Shown: one piece after another, positions 34,323 through 42,966 of the stretch | Position numbering within the stretch: the first letter of the stretch is position 1 | Layout: each line of letters begins with the position of its first letter | NCBI GenBank assembly: GCA_022562275.1 | Contig: JADFPP010000023.1 | Location: 1-43,087 of the forward strand | DNA length: 43,087 bases | Origin: Bacteroidota bacterium | GTDB lineage: Bacteria > Bacteroidota > Ignavibacteria > Ignavibacteriales > Ignavibacteriaceae | Direction: 5' to 3' | Program-made: the position numbers and the translations under genes | The notes under the pieces: model-generated | Database searches by the model: none | What the model was told of the DNA's origin: nothing | What the model saw: the letters and a program-made list of their open reading frames with translations, nothing else

Positions 34323-35375
34323 AACATGTTGTACCTTTTGAAACAAGAAAATATACTCGTGCTTAAAAATATAAAATCCTCCCGCCAGCGCTCTATACCT
34401 CCACAATTTTTTTTGATTCATTTTTCCACGGGTTGCATCAAAATTCTTTATGATTGTAGACTTTAATATTAATCCCCGCTTCATAACTTCCTGCATTGTG
34501 TAAAAACCAAGCGGTATCCATTCACCATCAGAATATTTATCTCCTATTACAACTGCGAGATATCTTTTCTTATCTAGTACATCAACAATATTATCAATTA
34601 CTTTTCCAAATTTCTCTAAAAAATCCTCAACGGAATCAGCATTAGAAAGATCACTTTTCTTTTCGCTGAATTTAATTATATCCCAATAGGGCGGATGCAT
34701 TAAAACAAACTGAACAGAATTAATCCCAAGATTATTTAACTCGGTTTTTATATCAATCCTGGTGCTGTCTCCGCGTACAACTTTTGTTTTTATTTTGTAT
34801 GGGTTCCTTTCTTTTGCCAGATTCTTTTTTGCAAGACTTGCCACATTGGCATTTAGCTCAATTCCAATACAATTCCTACCGAGCTTTTTAGATTCAATTA
34901 ATGTAGTTCCGCTGCCTGCAAACGGGTCTAATACCCACTCACCCTTTTTTGTGTATCTTTTCAAAAACTGATTCGGTATTTGCGGAATGAAGTTACCCCA
35001 ATATCCTGCAGTATGAGCACCGGATTGATCACGTTTATCCAATATCCATAAGCTGTCGGTAATTATATCATCATATTCTTTCCACCTGTTCAAATTTATA
35101 TCGTTGATTTTAGAAGTTTTAACCTCGGTTATACTTTTCAATAATCTTTTTAAATAATATCGACTTCTCTCAATAGTTCTTGTATTAAGTATTTGCTCTA
35201 TTTCATTCAGAAAATAAGATGAACTAACTACAAGATGTTCTTTGCCAGAATTAATTTGCAGCTCGGTACTGTTAGTGTTAATTCTATTTGCAATACTTCT
35301 CAACTTTTCTTTTAAAACTTTTACATCATCCACATCGAGTATTGATATTAAAAGATTCAGGTTCAAATGATTCAC
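34263..35375 (-). CDS. DNA methyltransferase (N4-cytosine/N6-adenine type)
   Basis: 370 aa. Motif I is 'VLDPFAGSGTTLIE' (148-161) with the SAM-binding FAGSGTT, preceded by the target-motif region; motif IV is 'LMHPPYWD' (225-232), with His in place of the usual Asp/Asn/Ser before PPY. Other typical blocks: 'GRNCIGIELN' (167-175) and 'HEYIFLFQK' near the native end (339-347). Residues about 352-370 ('HHVPGTSKYRLSTLKVPGT') come from the REP hairpin, so the gene has gained a 19-residue tail. Together with the downstream PD-(D/E)XK-like gene it resembles a type II restriction-modification pair interrupted by the RAYT/REP unit. Specificity of the target base is not decided. Confidence 0.85.
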   Translation of the reverse strand: MNHLNLNLLISILDVDDVKVLKEKLRSIANRINTNSTELQINSGKEHLVVSSSYFLNEIEQILNTRTIERSRYYLKRLLKSITEVKTSKINDINLNRWKEYDDIITDSLWILDKRDQSGAHTAGYWGNFIPQIPNQFLKRYTKKGEWVLDPFAGSGTTLIESKKLGRNCIGIELNANVASLAKKNLAKERNPYKIKTKVVRGDSTRIDIKTELNNLGINSVQFVLMHPPYWDIIKFSEKKSDLSNADSVEDFLEKFGKVIDNIVDVLDKKRYLAVVIGDKYSDGEWIPLGFYTMQEVMKRGLILKSTIIKNFDATRGKMNQKKLWRYRALAGGFYIFKHEYIFLFQKVQHVHHVPGTSKYRLSTLKVPGT

Positions 35376-35489
35376 TTTGATTAATACTCAAAAACATTTT
35401 TGATTAAACTGAATATCAAATTAATAATTTTTAAGCAATGAAAACGAGAGAGTAAAAAAAAGAGGTTATCTCAAAAGTTCCGGTTTTAG

Positions 35490-35587
35490 TGTCATTCACG
35501 TGTTCCGAAGGAATCCCACGAGAAAAACGGGGATCTAAAATCTCTAAAATATAATGGATTCCTACTTTTCCCGATAAATTGGGACAG
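35490..35587. repeat. Dispersed repeat related to the core of the 30869 element
   Basis: Reads TGTCATTCACGTGTTCCGAA then GGAATCCCACGAG, and at the other end TGGATTCCTACTTTTCCCGA. These blocks resemble the GGATTCCC...GAATGACA palindrome inside the MITE-like element at 30869-31025. Between the SOD and methyltransferase genes; no gene inside. Confidence 0.45.
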
Positions 35588-35627
35588 CTTTTAATAAAGG
35601 GAAAGATGAAAAAAAATCATCGGGACA

Positions 35628-36179
35628 TCATTTAGCAATACCAATAACACCACAAGCAAGACGCGAACCAGCTGCTCCAGTGGGCTGCGAAGTAAGATCA
35701 TCTTCACCGGCATGCACTATAATGGCTCTGCCAATAATTGAATGTGAACCGCTTAAAGAAATAAGAGCGTCTGTTCTTTCATATTGAGCTTTGCCGTCGC
35801 CGTCTACCATTAAGTTTCCAAGATCCCCAACATGTCTTTCGCTTGCATCAGGAGCCCCGTGATTTTTACCATCAGGATTGAAATGTCCTCCGGCAGATTT
35901 GCCGTCCAACCTGCTGCAATCTCCAAATTCATGTATATGAAATCCGTGCTTTCCTTCCGTTAGTCCTTCAACATCGGCAACAATTTTAATTCCGTACTCA
36001 GTTTTTGTGAATGTAATAATCCCGCTAACGGCATTTCCGGCAGTTGGGTGCAGTACACAAACAGCTTTTGTTATATTATCAGATTCAACCTTTGTCTCCT
36101 CTTTATTTTTAGCACAAGAAAATAACAAAAGCGAAACGGCAAGTAATAAAATACCCTTGAAGAATTTATTGATTAACAT
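35628..36179 (-). CDS. sodC: Copper/zinc superoxide dismutase, probable lipoprotein
   Basis: 183 aa. Lipoprotein-type signal with 'LLLFSC' (Cys22). All metal ligands are present: Cu His81, His83 ('FHIHEFGD'), bridging His99 ('GGHFNP'), Zn His108 and His116 with Asp119 ('RHVGDLGN'), Cu His156 ('IVHAGEDD'); the disulfide pair is Cys88 and Cys176. It removes superoxide in the periplasm or at the inner face of the outer membrane. The next gene upstream is a cupredoxin (91 bases away), and a Met/His-rich protein follows, so the three may form a copper-linked group. Confidence 0.95.
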   Translation of the reverse strand: MLINKFFKGILLLAVSLLLFSCAKNKEETKVESDNITKAVCVLHPTAGNAVSGIITFTKTEYGIKIVADVEGLTEGKHGFHIHEFGDCSRLDGKSAGGHFNPDGKNHGAPDASERHVGDLGNLMVDGDGKAQYERTDALISLSGSHSIIGRAIIVHAGEDDLTSQPTGAAGSRLACGVIGIAK

Positions 36180-36269
36180 CCAATCCTCCGGTTGCAGTTT
36201 AAAATATGAACAAATTTAACAATAGAAACCTAATAAATAAACCAGCAATTATCGATTAAATAATTAAAA

Positions 36270-36680
36270 TTACTTAACAATAATTACAGCGGTCATCATA
36301 TCTTCATGTGTACCGCAATAATATTTGTATATCCCTTTCTCTTTAAAAGTAAAGGAGAATTCGCCGCCTTCACCCATAGTTTTACTTTCAAATAAACCGG
36401 ATTTCTTTTCAGGCGTACCTGTGATTACGGTGTGCATTGCAGTTTCCTTATTAATCCAGGTTATTTTTGTACCAGGTTTGATGATCTTCATTTTAGGGAT
36501 AAAAGTCAATTTGTCCATCCATATTTCATTTTCTTCTGGTTTATCTTTTTCTTGTACCAGGATATTGCTAGAGTCACCGACAATGTTGTTAAAATTAAAC
36601 CCAAAAAATAAACCTGCAAACACAAATACAGTAAAAACAATAAATAGGGTTAACCTTTTATTTTTCTTTTGTGATTTCAT
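36270..36680 (-). CDS. Cupredoxin (plastocyanin/pseudoazurin-like blue copper protein)
   Basis: 136 aa with an N-terminal membrane anchor or uncleaved signal (about 10-30). The copper ligands fit a type 1 site: His83 ('AMHTV') and C-x2-H-x2-M at 122-128 ('CGTHEDM'). The spacing is that of amicyanin/pseudoazurin. It should carry electrons or hold copper in the periplasm. Encoded directly upstream (on the minus strand) of the Cu,Zn-SOD. Donor and acceptor are unknown. The start has no unusual feature. Confidence 0.9.
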   Translation of the reverse strand: MKSQKKNKRLTLFIVFTVFVFAGLFFGFNFNNIVGDSSNILVQEKDKPEENEIWMDKLTFIPKMKIIKPGTKITWINKETAMHTVITGTPEKKSGLFESKTMGEGGEFSFTFKEKGIYKYYCGTHEDMMTAVIIVK

Positions 36681-36731
36681 TACTGATCTTCCATCTGTAT
36701 TAAATATAACAGTTCTGTTTATTTAAACGAA

Positions 36732-36779
36732 AGCAGAAAAAAAGCTTAGGTATGTATTAATCCTAAACCCTTTTCTGCT
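36732..36779. terminator. Palindromic hairpin, possible terminator
   Basis: AGCAGAAAA with inner TTAGG pairs with CCTAA and TTTTCTGCT, and T-rich bases lie on both sides. It lies between the 335-aa gene and the cupredoxin, both minus strand, so it could end the former's transcript. Confidence 0.45.
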
Positions 36780-36829
36780 CTCTATAAAAATAGTACTATT
36801 GCAAGAGAATATGAAAGTCTATTCGTCTA

Positions 36830-37837
36830 CTATTCTCTTTCTGAATTAATAGTTAATGATTCAAACATCACGTGCCAGAAAGGTAATTCCATTCCATTAG
36901 GAAGTTTCAATCCGGTTTTAACCGGTGACTTCTCAAATGTACCCTGACCCATAACCGGCTTGAAAGGTGCAACCATTAAATGAAAGTGCTGCGAAGTTGG
37001 TGTAACCTGATCATCAAACGCAAGTTTATATCCTTCTGTACGAACATATTCTGTTAACATTCCATGAATCAGGCGTGGTTTATCAAGAACCTCACCATTT
37101 TTCAATACAGCTCCCATACCCCAAAATGCAAAGTAAGTAAATTCGCTAGGCATTAATGGAGTACCTATACCTGTGAATCCGTGGAGGATATGATTTGTGA
37201 CAACCCCACCAAATGTTGGGAACTCCATGCCATGAGCTGCAAGCATTTCGCAGCAGCGAACTTCATATTTATTTCCGTCCTTATCTTCCCACGAAGCTAC
37301 CATTTTAACTTTATCTTTTGTCATTGCAGCATCGGTAGCTGTAGCATCAAGCGCATCAATCTGAAGATTACCATTCATCATCACCATTTTCTTATCACCA
37401 AAAGGTGTCATCACATTCATTACGGTGTACATATCACCTTCGGTATCTCTTGCCATTAATGGAACACCTGTAATTCCCGGAGTACCCGCAAACTTCATAG
37501 GCATTTTTGGTGTGCCGAAAACCTGTGGGTCTAGTCTCCTTTTATCTGGCAATGCAACAAAAACTCCGCCTCCGTCCTGCTCAATATTAATAGTAATTGA
37601 ACCGCCTAAAAGACCTAACGGCTTCTGAACATCTTTATGTGCTTTAATATAGCCCTTTGCGGGCGCCATATCTTTCAGCATTTTCATCATCTTCATCATT
37701 TTTTCCTTGTCCATCTTCATTTCCTGGGCGGAAGTATTTCCTGCTAAAATTACTATTGTGAAGATTAAAAGAACGGGGAGAAAAACCTTGCGAGTAAAAG
37801 AAAAAAACAATGTGCTGTTTCTTTGAATTCTGTCCAT
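36830..37837 (-). CDS. Exported Met/His-rich protein, possible metal-binding, unknown family
   Basis: 335 aa with a long signal peptide or anchor (about 17-38, 'LIFTIVILAGNTSAQ'). Right after it is an unusual Met/Lys run 'EMKMDKEKMMKMMKMLKDM' (39-57). The body is Met-rich and has candidate metal side chains: the pair Cys195-Cys196 ('VRCCEMLAAHG', with His202), His216 and His219, His258, and His284/His286 ('SQHFHLM'). I do not recognise the fold. Neighbours are a cupredoxin and Cu,Zn-SOD, so a role in copper handling or oxidative-stress defence is plausible, but only from context. Confidence 0.65.
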   Translation of the reverse strand: MDRIQRNSTLFFSFTRKVFLPVLLIFTIVILAGNTSAQEMKMDKEKMMKMMKMLKDMAPAKGYIKAHKDVQKPLGLLGGSITINIEQDGGGVFVALPDKRRLDPQVFGTPKMPMKFAGTPGITGVPLMARDTEGDMYTVMNVMTPFGDKKMVMMNGNLQIDALDATATDAAMTKDKVKMVASWEDKDGNKYEVRCCEMLAAHGMEFPTFGGVVTNHILHGFTGIGTPLMPSEFTYFAFWGMGAVLKNGEVLDKPRLIHGMLTEYVRTEGYKLAFDDQVTPTSQHFHLMVAPFKPVMGQGTFEKSPVKTGLKLPNGMELPFWHVMFESLTINSERE

Positions 37838-38073
37838 ACTCTATTCCTTTCTATTAGTTAATAAATTAAATATTTAGCCCTATTGTTAAGGGACGTAATT
37901 ATTTATCTTTTAACGACAAACTATTTGGTACGCGGACAGAATATTGTCGTACAGATGACAATTCACAGAGTTGATTTGGAAGATAGAAGACAGAAAGGTT
38001 GAATAAACATTTGTTGTTTTTTAATAAAAAGAAATCATTCCGGTTAAAAATTATATGATAAGAATTTTCATGC

Positions 38074-39285
38074 TTAATCTTTATAATTTCTCTTCGCCAT
38101 TAGTGCTATCTTATTACCAATACTTATTGAAGCTGTAGCTGCAGGAGAGGGTGCATTAAGTACATGAATCATTCTTGCAGCTTCAATTATTCTAAAATCA
38201 TCAATTAAATTTCCCGATGGATCAAGTGCTTGTGCGCGAACACCTGCACCGCCTATAACTAAATCAGTATGTTCAATTTCAGGGATTAGTTTTTTAAGCG
38301 CTTTTACAAAAGCCTGCTTACTTAATGAGCGATGAAATTCACCTAAACCGATCTTGTAATATTTCATAACCATTTTTAAAAAGCCAGTGTATAAAAACAT
38401 TTTTGCCACATCAGTTATGGAAAAATCTTTGTGTGAGTAGCCTTCTCGTTTAAAAGCTAGTACAGCGTTGGGTCCGGCTTCAACTCCGCCGTTTATCATC
38501 CTTGAAAAATGGACACCTAAAAACGGAAACATTGGATCGGGTACCGGATAGACTAAGTTATTTACCAGGTGTTCTTTTTCTTTTATGAGTTTATAGTATT
38601 CACCCCTGAATGGAATTATCTGCAATCCCGGCTCAACGCCGCATAATTTTGCAATACGATCGGAATAAAGTCCGCTGCAATTGATTAAGAACTTGGTTCT
38701 TATCTCACCTTTTGTAGAATTGATTAACAGTTCATCTAATGAATCAGATAATGAAAGAAATTTACAATTGGTTTCAATCTCTCCACCAGCCAATTTAATT
38801 ATCTGTGCATAAGTATTTGTTACACAGGCAAAATCAACGATACCAGTTTGAGGAATAAACAAACCTTTTAGACCAACAACGTGAGGTTCATATTCATTTA
38901 TCTCTTCTTTTTTTAATTTTTTAATCCCCTCTAATCCGTTCGCAATTCCTCTTTCATACAAATATTGTAGTGGTTTTAACTCATCATCAGTTGTTGCAAC
39001 TACTACTTTTCCGCATCTTTCACAATTAATATTATGCTTTTCACAAAAGTTGAAAAGCAATTCCCGCCCCTCAATACAGTTTTTTGCTTTGATAGATCCG
39101 GGTTTGTAAAAAAGACCGGAATGTATAACACCGCTGTTGTTGCCCGTTTGATGTGCGGCGAGTTTACCCTCTGTTTCGATTATTAAGATTTTGTAATCAG
39201 ACTCTTTTTGAAGAGCCATTGCCGTGGCTGTACCAATAATACCTCCTCCGATTATTACGAAATCATATACATTTGAGTTTAACAT
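38074..39285 (-). CDS. lhgO: L-2-hydroxyglutarate oxidase
   Basis: 403 aa FAD enzyme. The N-terminal Rossmann motif is 'DFVIIGGGIIGTATAMAL', and the family's 'AHQTGNNSGVIHSGLFYKPG' is intact, as are 'FIPQTGIVDF' and the C-terminal 'GGAGVRAQALDPSGNLIDDF'. It oxidises L-2-hydroxyglutarate to 2-oxoglutarate, passing electrons to quinone, and is cytoplasmic or membrane-associated. Gene starts divergently from the 87-aa gene at 39484 with 198 bases between, which should hold both promoters. Confidence 0.92.
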   Translation of the reverse strand: MLNSNVYDFVIIGGGIIGTATAMALQKESDYKILIIETEGKLAAHQTGNNSGVIHSGLFYKPGSIKAKNCIEGRELLFNFCEKHNINCERCGKVVVATTDDELKPLQYLYERGIANGLEGIKKLKKEEINEYEPHVVGLKGLFIPQTGIVDFACVTNTYAQIIKLAGGEIETNCKFLSLSDSLDELLINSTKGEIRTKFLINCSGLYSDRIAKLCGVEPGLQIIPFRGEYYKLIKEKEHLVNNLVYPVPDPMFPFLGVHFSRMINGGVEAGPNAVLAFKREGYSHKDFSITDVAKMFLYTGFLKMVMKYYKIGLGEFHRSLSKQAFVKALKKLIPEIEHTDLVIGGAGVRAQALDPSGNLIDDFRIIEAARMIHVLNAPSPAATASISIGNKIALMAKRNYKD

Positions 39286-39483
39286 TTTTTATTCCCCCCC
39301 AAAAATTGATTATTAAGTTTCTTGAATATCAGAAATATTTGTTGTAACATATATTACAAAATATAGATATTTCCTTTCCGTTTCTGCTTAGTAAGAATAT
39401 ATTGGTATTTACATAAAATAATAAAGCGATTACTTGAAATTTAAATTAAAAAACCAGTTTTAATTAAATATTCAGTTAAAGTT

Positions 39484-39747
39484 ATGAACAAGAAACAAAA
39501 AATAACATTGGTAGTTGGATTTATTTTAGTAATCTCGGCACTATTACTTTGGCTTGCTCATGGCGGAGATATATTTACAAAAACAGAGGTACTAATTGAA
39601 AAGAAAGATGAACTTTTTGACACAACTTATAAAGAGTGGGAAGATAAAATAGTTGTCGGGCTTGATTATGCCGGAAGTTTCTCAGCTTTAGTTGTAGTTG
39701 TTACGGGAGTATTCTTTTTTCTGTTCAGAACAAAAATATTGAAATAA
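39484..39747 (+). CDS. Small membrane protein, unknown
   Basis: 87 aa with two membrane helices (about 8-24 and 61-83) and a charged loop between ('LIEKKDELFDTTYKEWEDKI'). No domain recognised. It is followed by YceI at 39901 on the same strand, about 150 bases away, and faces LhgO. It could be a small inner-membrane subunit or stress protein; nothing decides this. Confidence 0.65.
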   Translation: MNKKQKITLVVGFILVISALLLWLAHGGDIFTKTEVLIEKKDELFDTTYKEWEDKIVVGLDYAGSFSALVVVVTGVFFFLFRTKILK

Positions 39748-39900
39748 TATACATTTGATTATCAAATTACTTTATAGTTATTACGATGGTTCTGTAATAA
39801 CCTATAATACAAACCGGTATTGTTTTTAGTTTAGCAAAGAATAAAACTACTAGACAATAACATAATAACACAATAATATATATAAAAAGGAGGTTCTTAG

Positions 39901-40533
39901 ATGAACATACTCAAATTTATAATGGTTACTTTGTTTTCTGTTACAATGGCGTTTGCACAGGGTTTTAAAGTGAAAGCTGCGGGAGAACAAACTTTTTCTT
40001 TTGAAGATGAGGTAGGAAGAAATCAGGCAATGTTTTTCAGCTCAACACCACTTGAAGACGTTACCGGATTATCAAACGATGTAAAGGGAACGATTACTTT
40101 TGATGTAAACGATGTTTTCACTTTGAAAGGATCAATTTCAATTTCAACTGCATCACTCAAAACAGGAATTGAATTAAGAGATGGGCATTTACAAAGTGCG
40201 GACTGGCTGGATGCTGAAAGTTACCCGGAGATCACTTATGTAATAAAGAATGTAAGCAATGTCAAAACTATAGAGGATAACAAACTGGAAGTAAAAGTGA
40301 CAGGCGATTTTACCGCACATGGGGTGACCAAAGAAGTTATTGCAGATGTAACGATGACTTACCTTGATGAAAGTGAGCAAACAAAAAAGAAAGCACCCGG
40401 TGATCTTTTAGGTGTGGTAGCTAAGTTCAGCATTGTACTATCTGATTACGAGGTAGAGCATATGGTGGTGGGTCAGAAAGTTGCAGATAGTATTGAAATC
40501 ACTGTTACTATGGTTGGTTCTAACGCAAAGTAA
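39901..40533 (+). CDS. YceI-family periplasmic lipid-binding protein
   Basis: 210 aa with signal peptide (to about residue 20, 'VTMAFAQ'). The YceI beta-barrel motifs are visible: 'FKVKAAGEQTFSFEDEVGR', 'GTITFDVNDVF', 'RDGHLQSADWLDAESYPE' and 'FTAHGVTKEVIADVT', with the last strand 'DSIEITVTMVG'. Family members bind isoprenoids or other hydrophobic molecules in the periplasm. The start has a strong AAGGAGG (39887-39893) at good distance. A terminator follows at 40553. Ligand unknown. Confidence 0.9.
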   Translation: MNILKFIMVTLFSVTMAFAQGFKVKAAGEQTFSFEDEVGRNQAMFFSSTPLEDVTGLSNDVKGTITFDVNDVFTLKGSISISTASLKTGIELRDGHLQSADWLDAESYPEITYVIKNVSNVKTIEDNKLEVKVTGDFTAHGVTKEVIADVTMTYLDESEQTKKKAPGDLLGVVAKFSIVLSDYEVEHMVVGQKVADSIEITVTMVGSNAK

Positions 40534-40552
40534 TAGAATTGTCTTTTAATGA

Positions 40553-40597
40553 AGCAGACAATTTATTTTTAATTAGTTGTCTGCTTTTTTTATTTTA
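40553..40597 (+). terminator. Rho-independent terminator after yceI
   Basis: AGCAGACAA (40553-40561) and TTGTCTGCT (40577-40585) pair perfectly over 9 bp, followed by TTTTTTATTTT. It lies 20 bases after the YceI stop. Confidence 0.85.
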
Positions 40598-40672
40598 AAT
40601 TATTGAAAAATGCTCTAACTCCATTAAAAAGAAATAGTTAACCAAAAATACGTAACAATATAGGAACAAAAT

Positions 40673-40756
40673 TTATTTCAACAACACCATCTTCTTAGTC
40701 TCTACAAAATCTCTTACTCTCTTAATTCCCATTCCCGGCTCATAATTAAGCCATTC
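40673..40756 (-). pseudogene. Remnant of a T9SS C-terminal tail
   Basis: On the minus strand 27 codons end 'RVRDFVETKKMVLLK' and a stop; 'FVETKKMVLLK' is a typical type A T9SS terminus. An in-frame stop precedes the stretch and no start or upstream domain remains, so only the last strand of a former secreted protein is left. It sits in the gap between the yceI terminator and the 75-aa gene. Confidence 0.6.
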
Positions 40757-40829
40757 TTAAATAATTAACAATAAGAGAATCAGAACTATTAAAAGGAGTA
40801 GCCACTTACGTTTTATGTTGACAATTCAT

Positions 40830-41057
40830 TTATTCTTTTTGTTTGTTTTTATTATTCTTCCAACTTCTCCTAACAAAGCCGAACACTATCATAATTATAC
40901 CTATAAAGAAATAAATATCACTCCAAACTTTGAAATGCCTTATGTACAAACCGCTACTATAAGGGATCATTCTTTGCATAAACATATAACCATAAAGTGT
41001 AAGCGCTGAACCACCTACTAATAGAACAACATCATATATTTTATCTTTGTTTTCCAT
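40830..41057 (-). CDS. Small two-helix membrane protein
   Basis: 75 aa, start ATG at 41057. Two membrane helices (about 9-26 and 45-63) and a basic C-terminus ('SWKNNKNKQKE'). The plus-strand frame at 40815 in the same place is compositionally unlikely and is treated as a shadow. It is 24 bases after the 168-aa gene, so probably the last gene of the minus-strand operon from 42761. No function assigned. Confidence 0.6.
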   Translation of the reverse strand: MENKDKIYDVVLLVGGSALTLYGYMFMQRMIPYSSGLYIRHFKVWSDIYFFIGIIMIVFGFVRRSWKNNKNKQKE

Positions 41058-41081
41058 GTTAATGCCTATTTGTTTTGTTGA

Positions 41082-41588
41082 TTATCTATTTCTATTAAGT
41101 TTAAACCTAATCAATTCTCGTACTCCGTTGGTGAGTAACATTATGCCAGGTATAAGAAACATCATCAATAAAATACCCCCAATACCTACTGTTCTCCATA
41201 GCCATTCTGTTATATCTTCATTTCCTGTTCCTTTAATTCTGCTGATTTCGGGTTGGTCGGGGAGATATTCTACTTCTATTGAATATGGTTGTACTAAATC
41301 CACAAATTCTTCTGGTAATCTTCCGCTAAAAGTTTCGGAGGTTTGATTTAATTTTCTACCATCCGGTAACTGATATTCATAGTAGAAACTATGATACCAA
41401 ATAGTTTTTCCGTAATCTGTTTCGTCAACATCTTCCCAAGTCTTAATTATAAATCCATCAATAACTTCAGATCTTAGTATTAAGTCAAGTTCATTAAAAG
41501 GATTTCCAGCAATTTCCAGCCAAAGTAAGAGCCCAACAGTTATTATTGCTAAACCCCATAACATTTTTTGCAAGGATTCTTTATACAT
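41082..41588 (-). CDS. DUF3592-like membrane protein
   Basis: 168 aa. A membrane helix at about 8-26, an extracytoplasmic beta-rich middle part ('YHSFYYEYQLPDGRKLNQTS', 'SIEVEYLPDQPEISRIKGTG') and a second helix near 130-150. This order, helix - beta domain with 'VEYLPDQPEISRI' - helix, is that of DUF3592 proteins. Function of the family is not known. Same strand as, and 63 bases after, the SEC-C gene. Confidence 0.72.
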   Translation of the reverse strand: MYKESLQKMLWGLAIITVGLLLWLEIAGNPFNELDLILRSEVIDGFIIKTWEDVDETDYGKTIWYHSFYYEYQLPDGRKLNQTSETFSGRLPEEFVDLVQPYSIEVEYLPDQPEISRIKGTGNEDITEWLWRTVGIGGILLMMFLIPGIMLLTNGVRELIRFKLNRNR

Positions 41589-41651
41589 AATTAATTAACC
41601 CTGGCTAATTCACATAGAATATTAGCTAACAAGTGGAAAAGCTTGTCATAC

Positions 41652-42761
41652 CTAAAAATTCTTATGCCTATTTAGAATCTTCCAACTTACGTAATTATTC
41701 CCATCATCTTTTAATGCATTATTTGAACGTTTTGTAAAAACGATAGAATCATTCATTCGTTCAATTATAGCCTCTTTATTTTTAGCAGATAATCCCTCCC
41801 ACCAATTAGGAGACATAAAAGCATTTTCAAAATATTCAAAGGAAAATCTCACTATCGAATTTGGTAAATCGGCATCATTAATTGTGTCAATAGACTTTAG
41901 AAATTCAATACTTTTTTTCTCATTTTTCAAGCAGGAGAAGATTATTAGACCATTTGAATTTCTCATTAACATTGAAAAGGATATTTCATCTAATGTTTTT
42001 GAATAATCAAGTCTTTCTTCAGATGTTTGTAATTCATTACCATTAAAATCCATTTCAACGTGAATTCGTCCACTAACCACAATATCAGAGATTTCTCCTG
42101 TTTCAATTACATAATAAATAACATCGCCATAATTTTTAGATAACAAATATGAATCGTAAATTTTCTTGCTTTCTAGTAAATCATTAAGACCAGCTTCAAC
42201 ACCTGATTTATAATTTTCTATAAAACTTTGAAAAGCAATTTGATCTTCAACCCTAATTCCTTTATCTCCTTGTTTAGTTAAGGGTATCATATTCGATTGA
42301 TACTTTTTGGCAAATAGTTCCTTACATAGGGAACGATATGCTGTTAAAAAGATGTGCTCATTATTTATATCAATACTGCTGGCCTCAATCGGTTTAAAAA
42401 CTTCAGTGTCGTGATAATTGCAAAATCCAGTAAATGTTGAAGCCTTATTTATTCCTATTAACTTTGGTTCAATACGTCCAGTTTTTATCATAGCTCCAAT
42501 TTTAGCACCAAAACTATAAACGTGTTGATTACGTGATATTTTTTGAAGAATAGCAGCTCTCTGAATACTATGTGCTCTTATTATTTCATTACAAACATTT
42601 TCGTTAGCTTCTGGATGCAGACATACTCTTTCCGTTGCTTTTTTAGTTTCATCAATGACATCTTGTACAGTAATTCTTTTTTGCTTATCTCTGTCTTCAT
42701 GACATTTCTTATATTTTTTACCTGACTTACACCAGCAAGGCTCATTTCTTCCTATTTTCAT
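41652..42761 (-). CDS. SEC-C motif protein
   Basis: 369 aa. The N-terminus 'KIGRNEPCWCKSGKKYKKCH' is a SEC-C zinc motif (Cys9, Cys11, Cys20, His21), as at the end of SecA and in many stand-alone proteins. The remaining ~340 residues show no named domain; they include 'AHSIQRAAILQKI' and 'TGFCNYHDTEVF', a combination seen in proteins of unknown function with an N-terminal SEC-C motif. It is cytoplasmic. It starts the operon with the two small membrane proteins downstream. Confidence 0.8.
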   Translation of the reverse strand: MKIGRNEPCWCKSGKKYKKCHEDRDKQKRITVQDVIDETKKATERVCLHPEANENVCNEIIRAHSIQRAAILQKISRNQHVYSFGAKIGAMIKTGRIEPKLIGINKASTFTGFCNYHDTEVFKPIEASSIDINNEHIFLTAYRSLCKELFAKKYQSNMIPLTKQGDKGIRVEDQIAFQSFIENYKSGVEAGLNDLLESKKIYDSYLLSKNYGDVIYYVIETGEISDIVVSGRIHVEMDFNGNELQTSEERLDYSKTLDEISFSMLMRNSNGLIIFSCLKNEKKSIEFLKSIDTINDADLPNSIVRFSFEYFENAFMSPNWWEGLSAKNKEAIIERMNDSIVFTKRSNNALKDDGNNYVSWKILNRHKNF

Positions 42762-42966
42762 TTCTTCCTTAAAAACATAGCGGTATTATGACAGAACCAA
42801 TTCTGTGGAAAGATCTGTGAAGTGAGAAAAAAAAATAATTGTAAATAAGAAGTATTTTCTCATATCAACCCTTTATTAATTCAATCAAATGTAAGAAATT
42901 TGAGGATTGAATACAATTATTATATTTTAAATAAACAAATAAATTAATGCTAATTGCGAGGTTTCA

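Noticed and set aside
40815-41009. 64-aa plus-strand frame overlapping the 75-aa gene
   Set aside because: Composition is unlike a membrane or soluble protein of this genome and it opposes a better candidate with two clean membrane helices and operon spacing.
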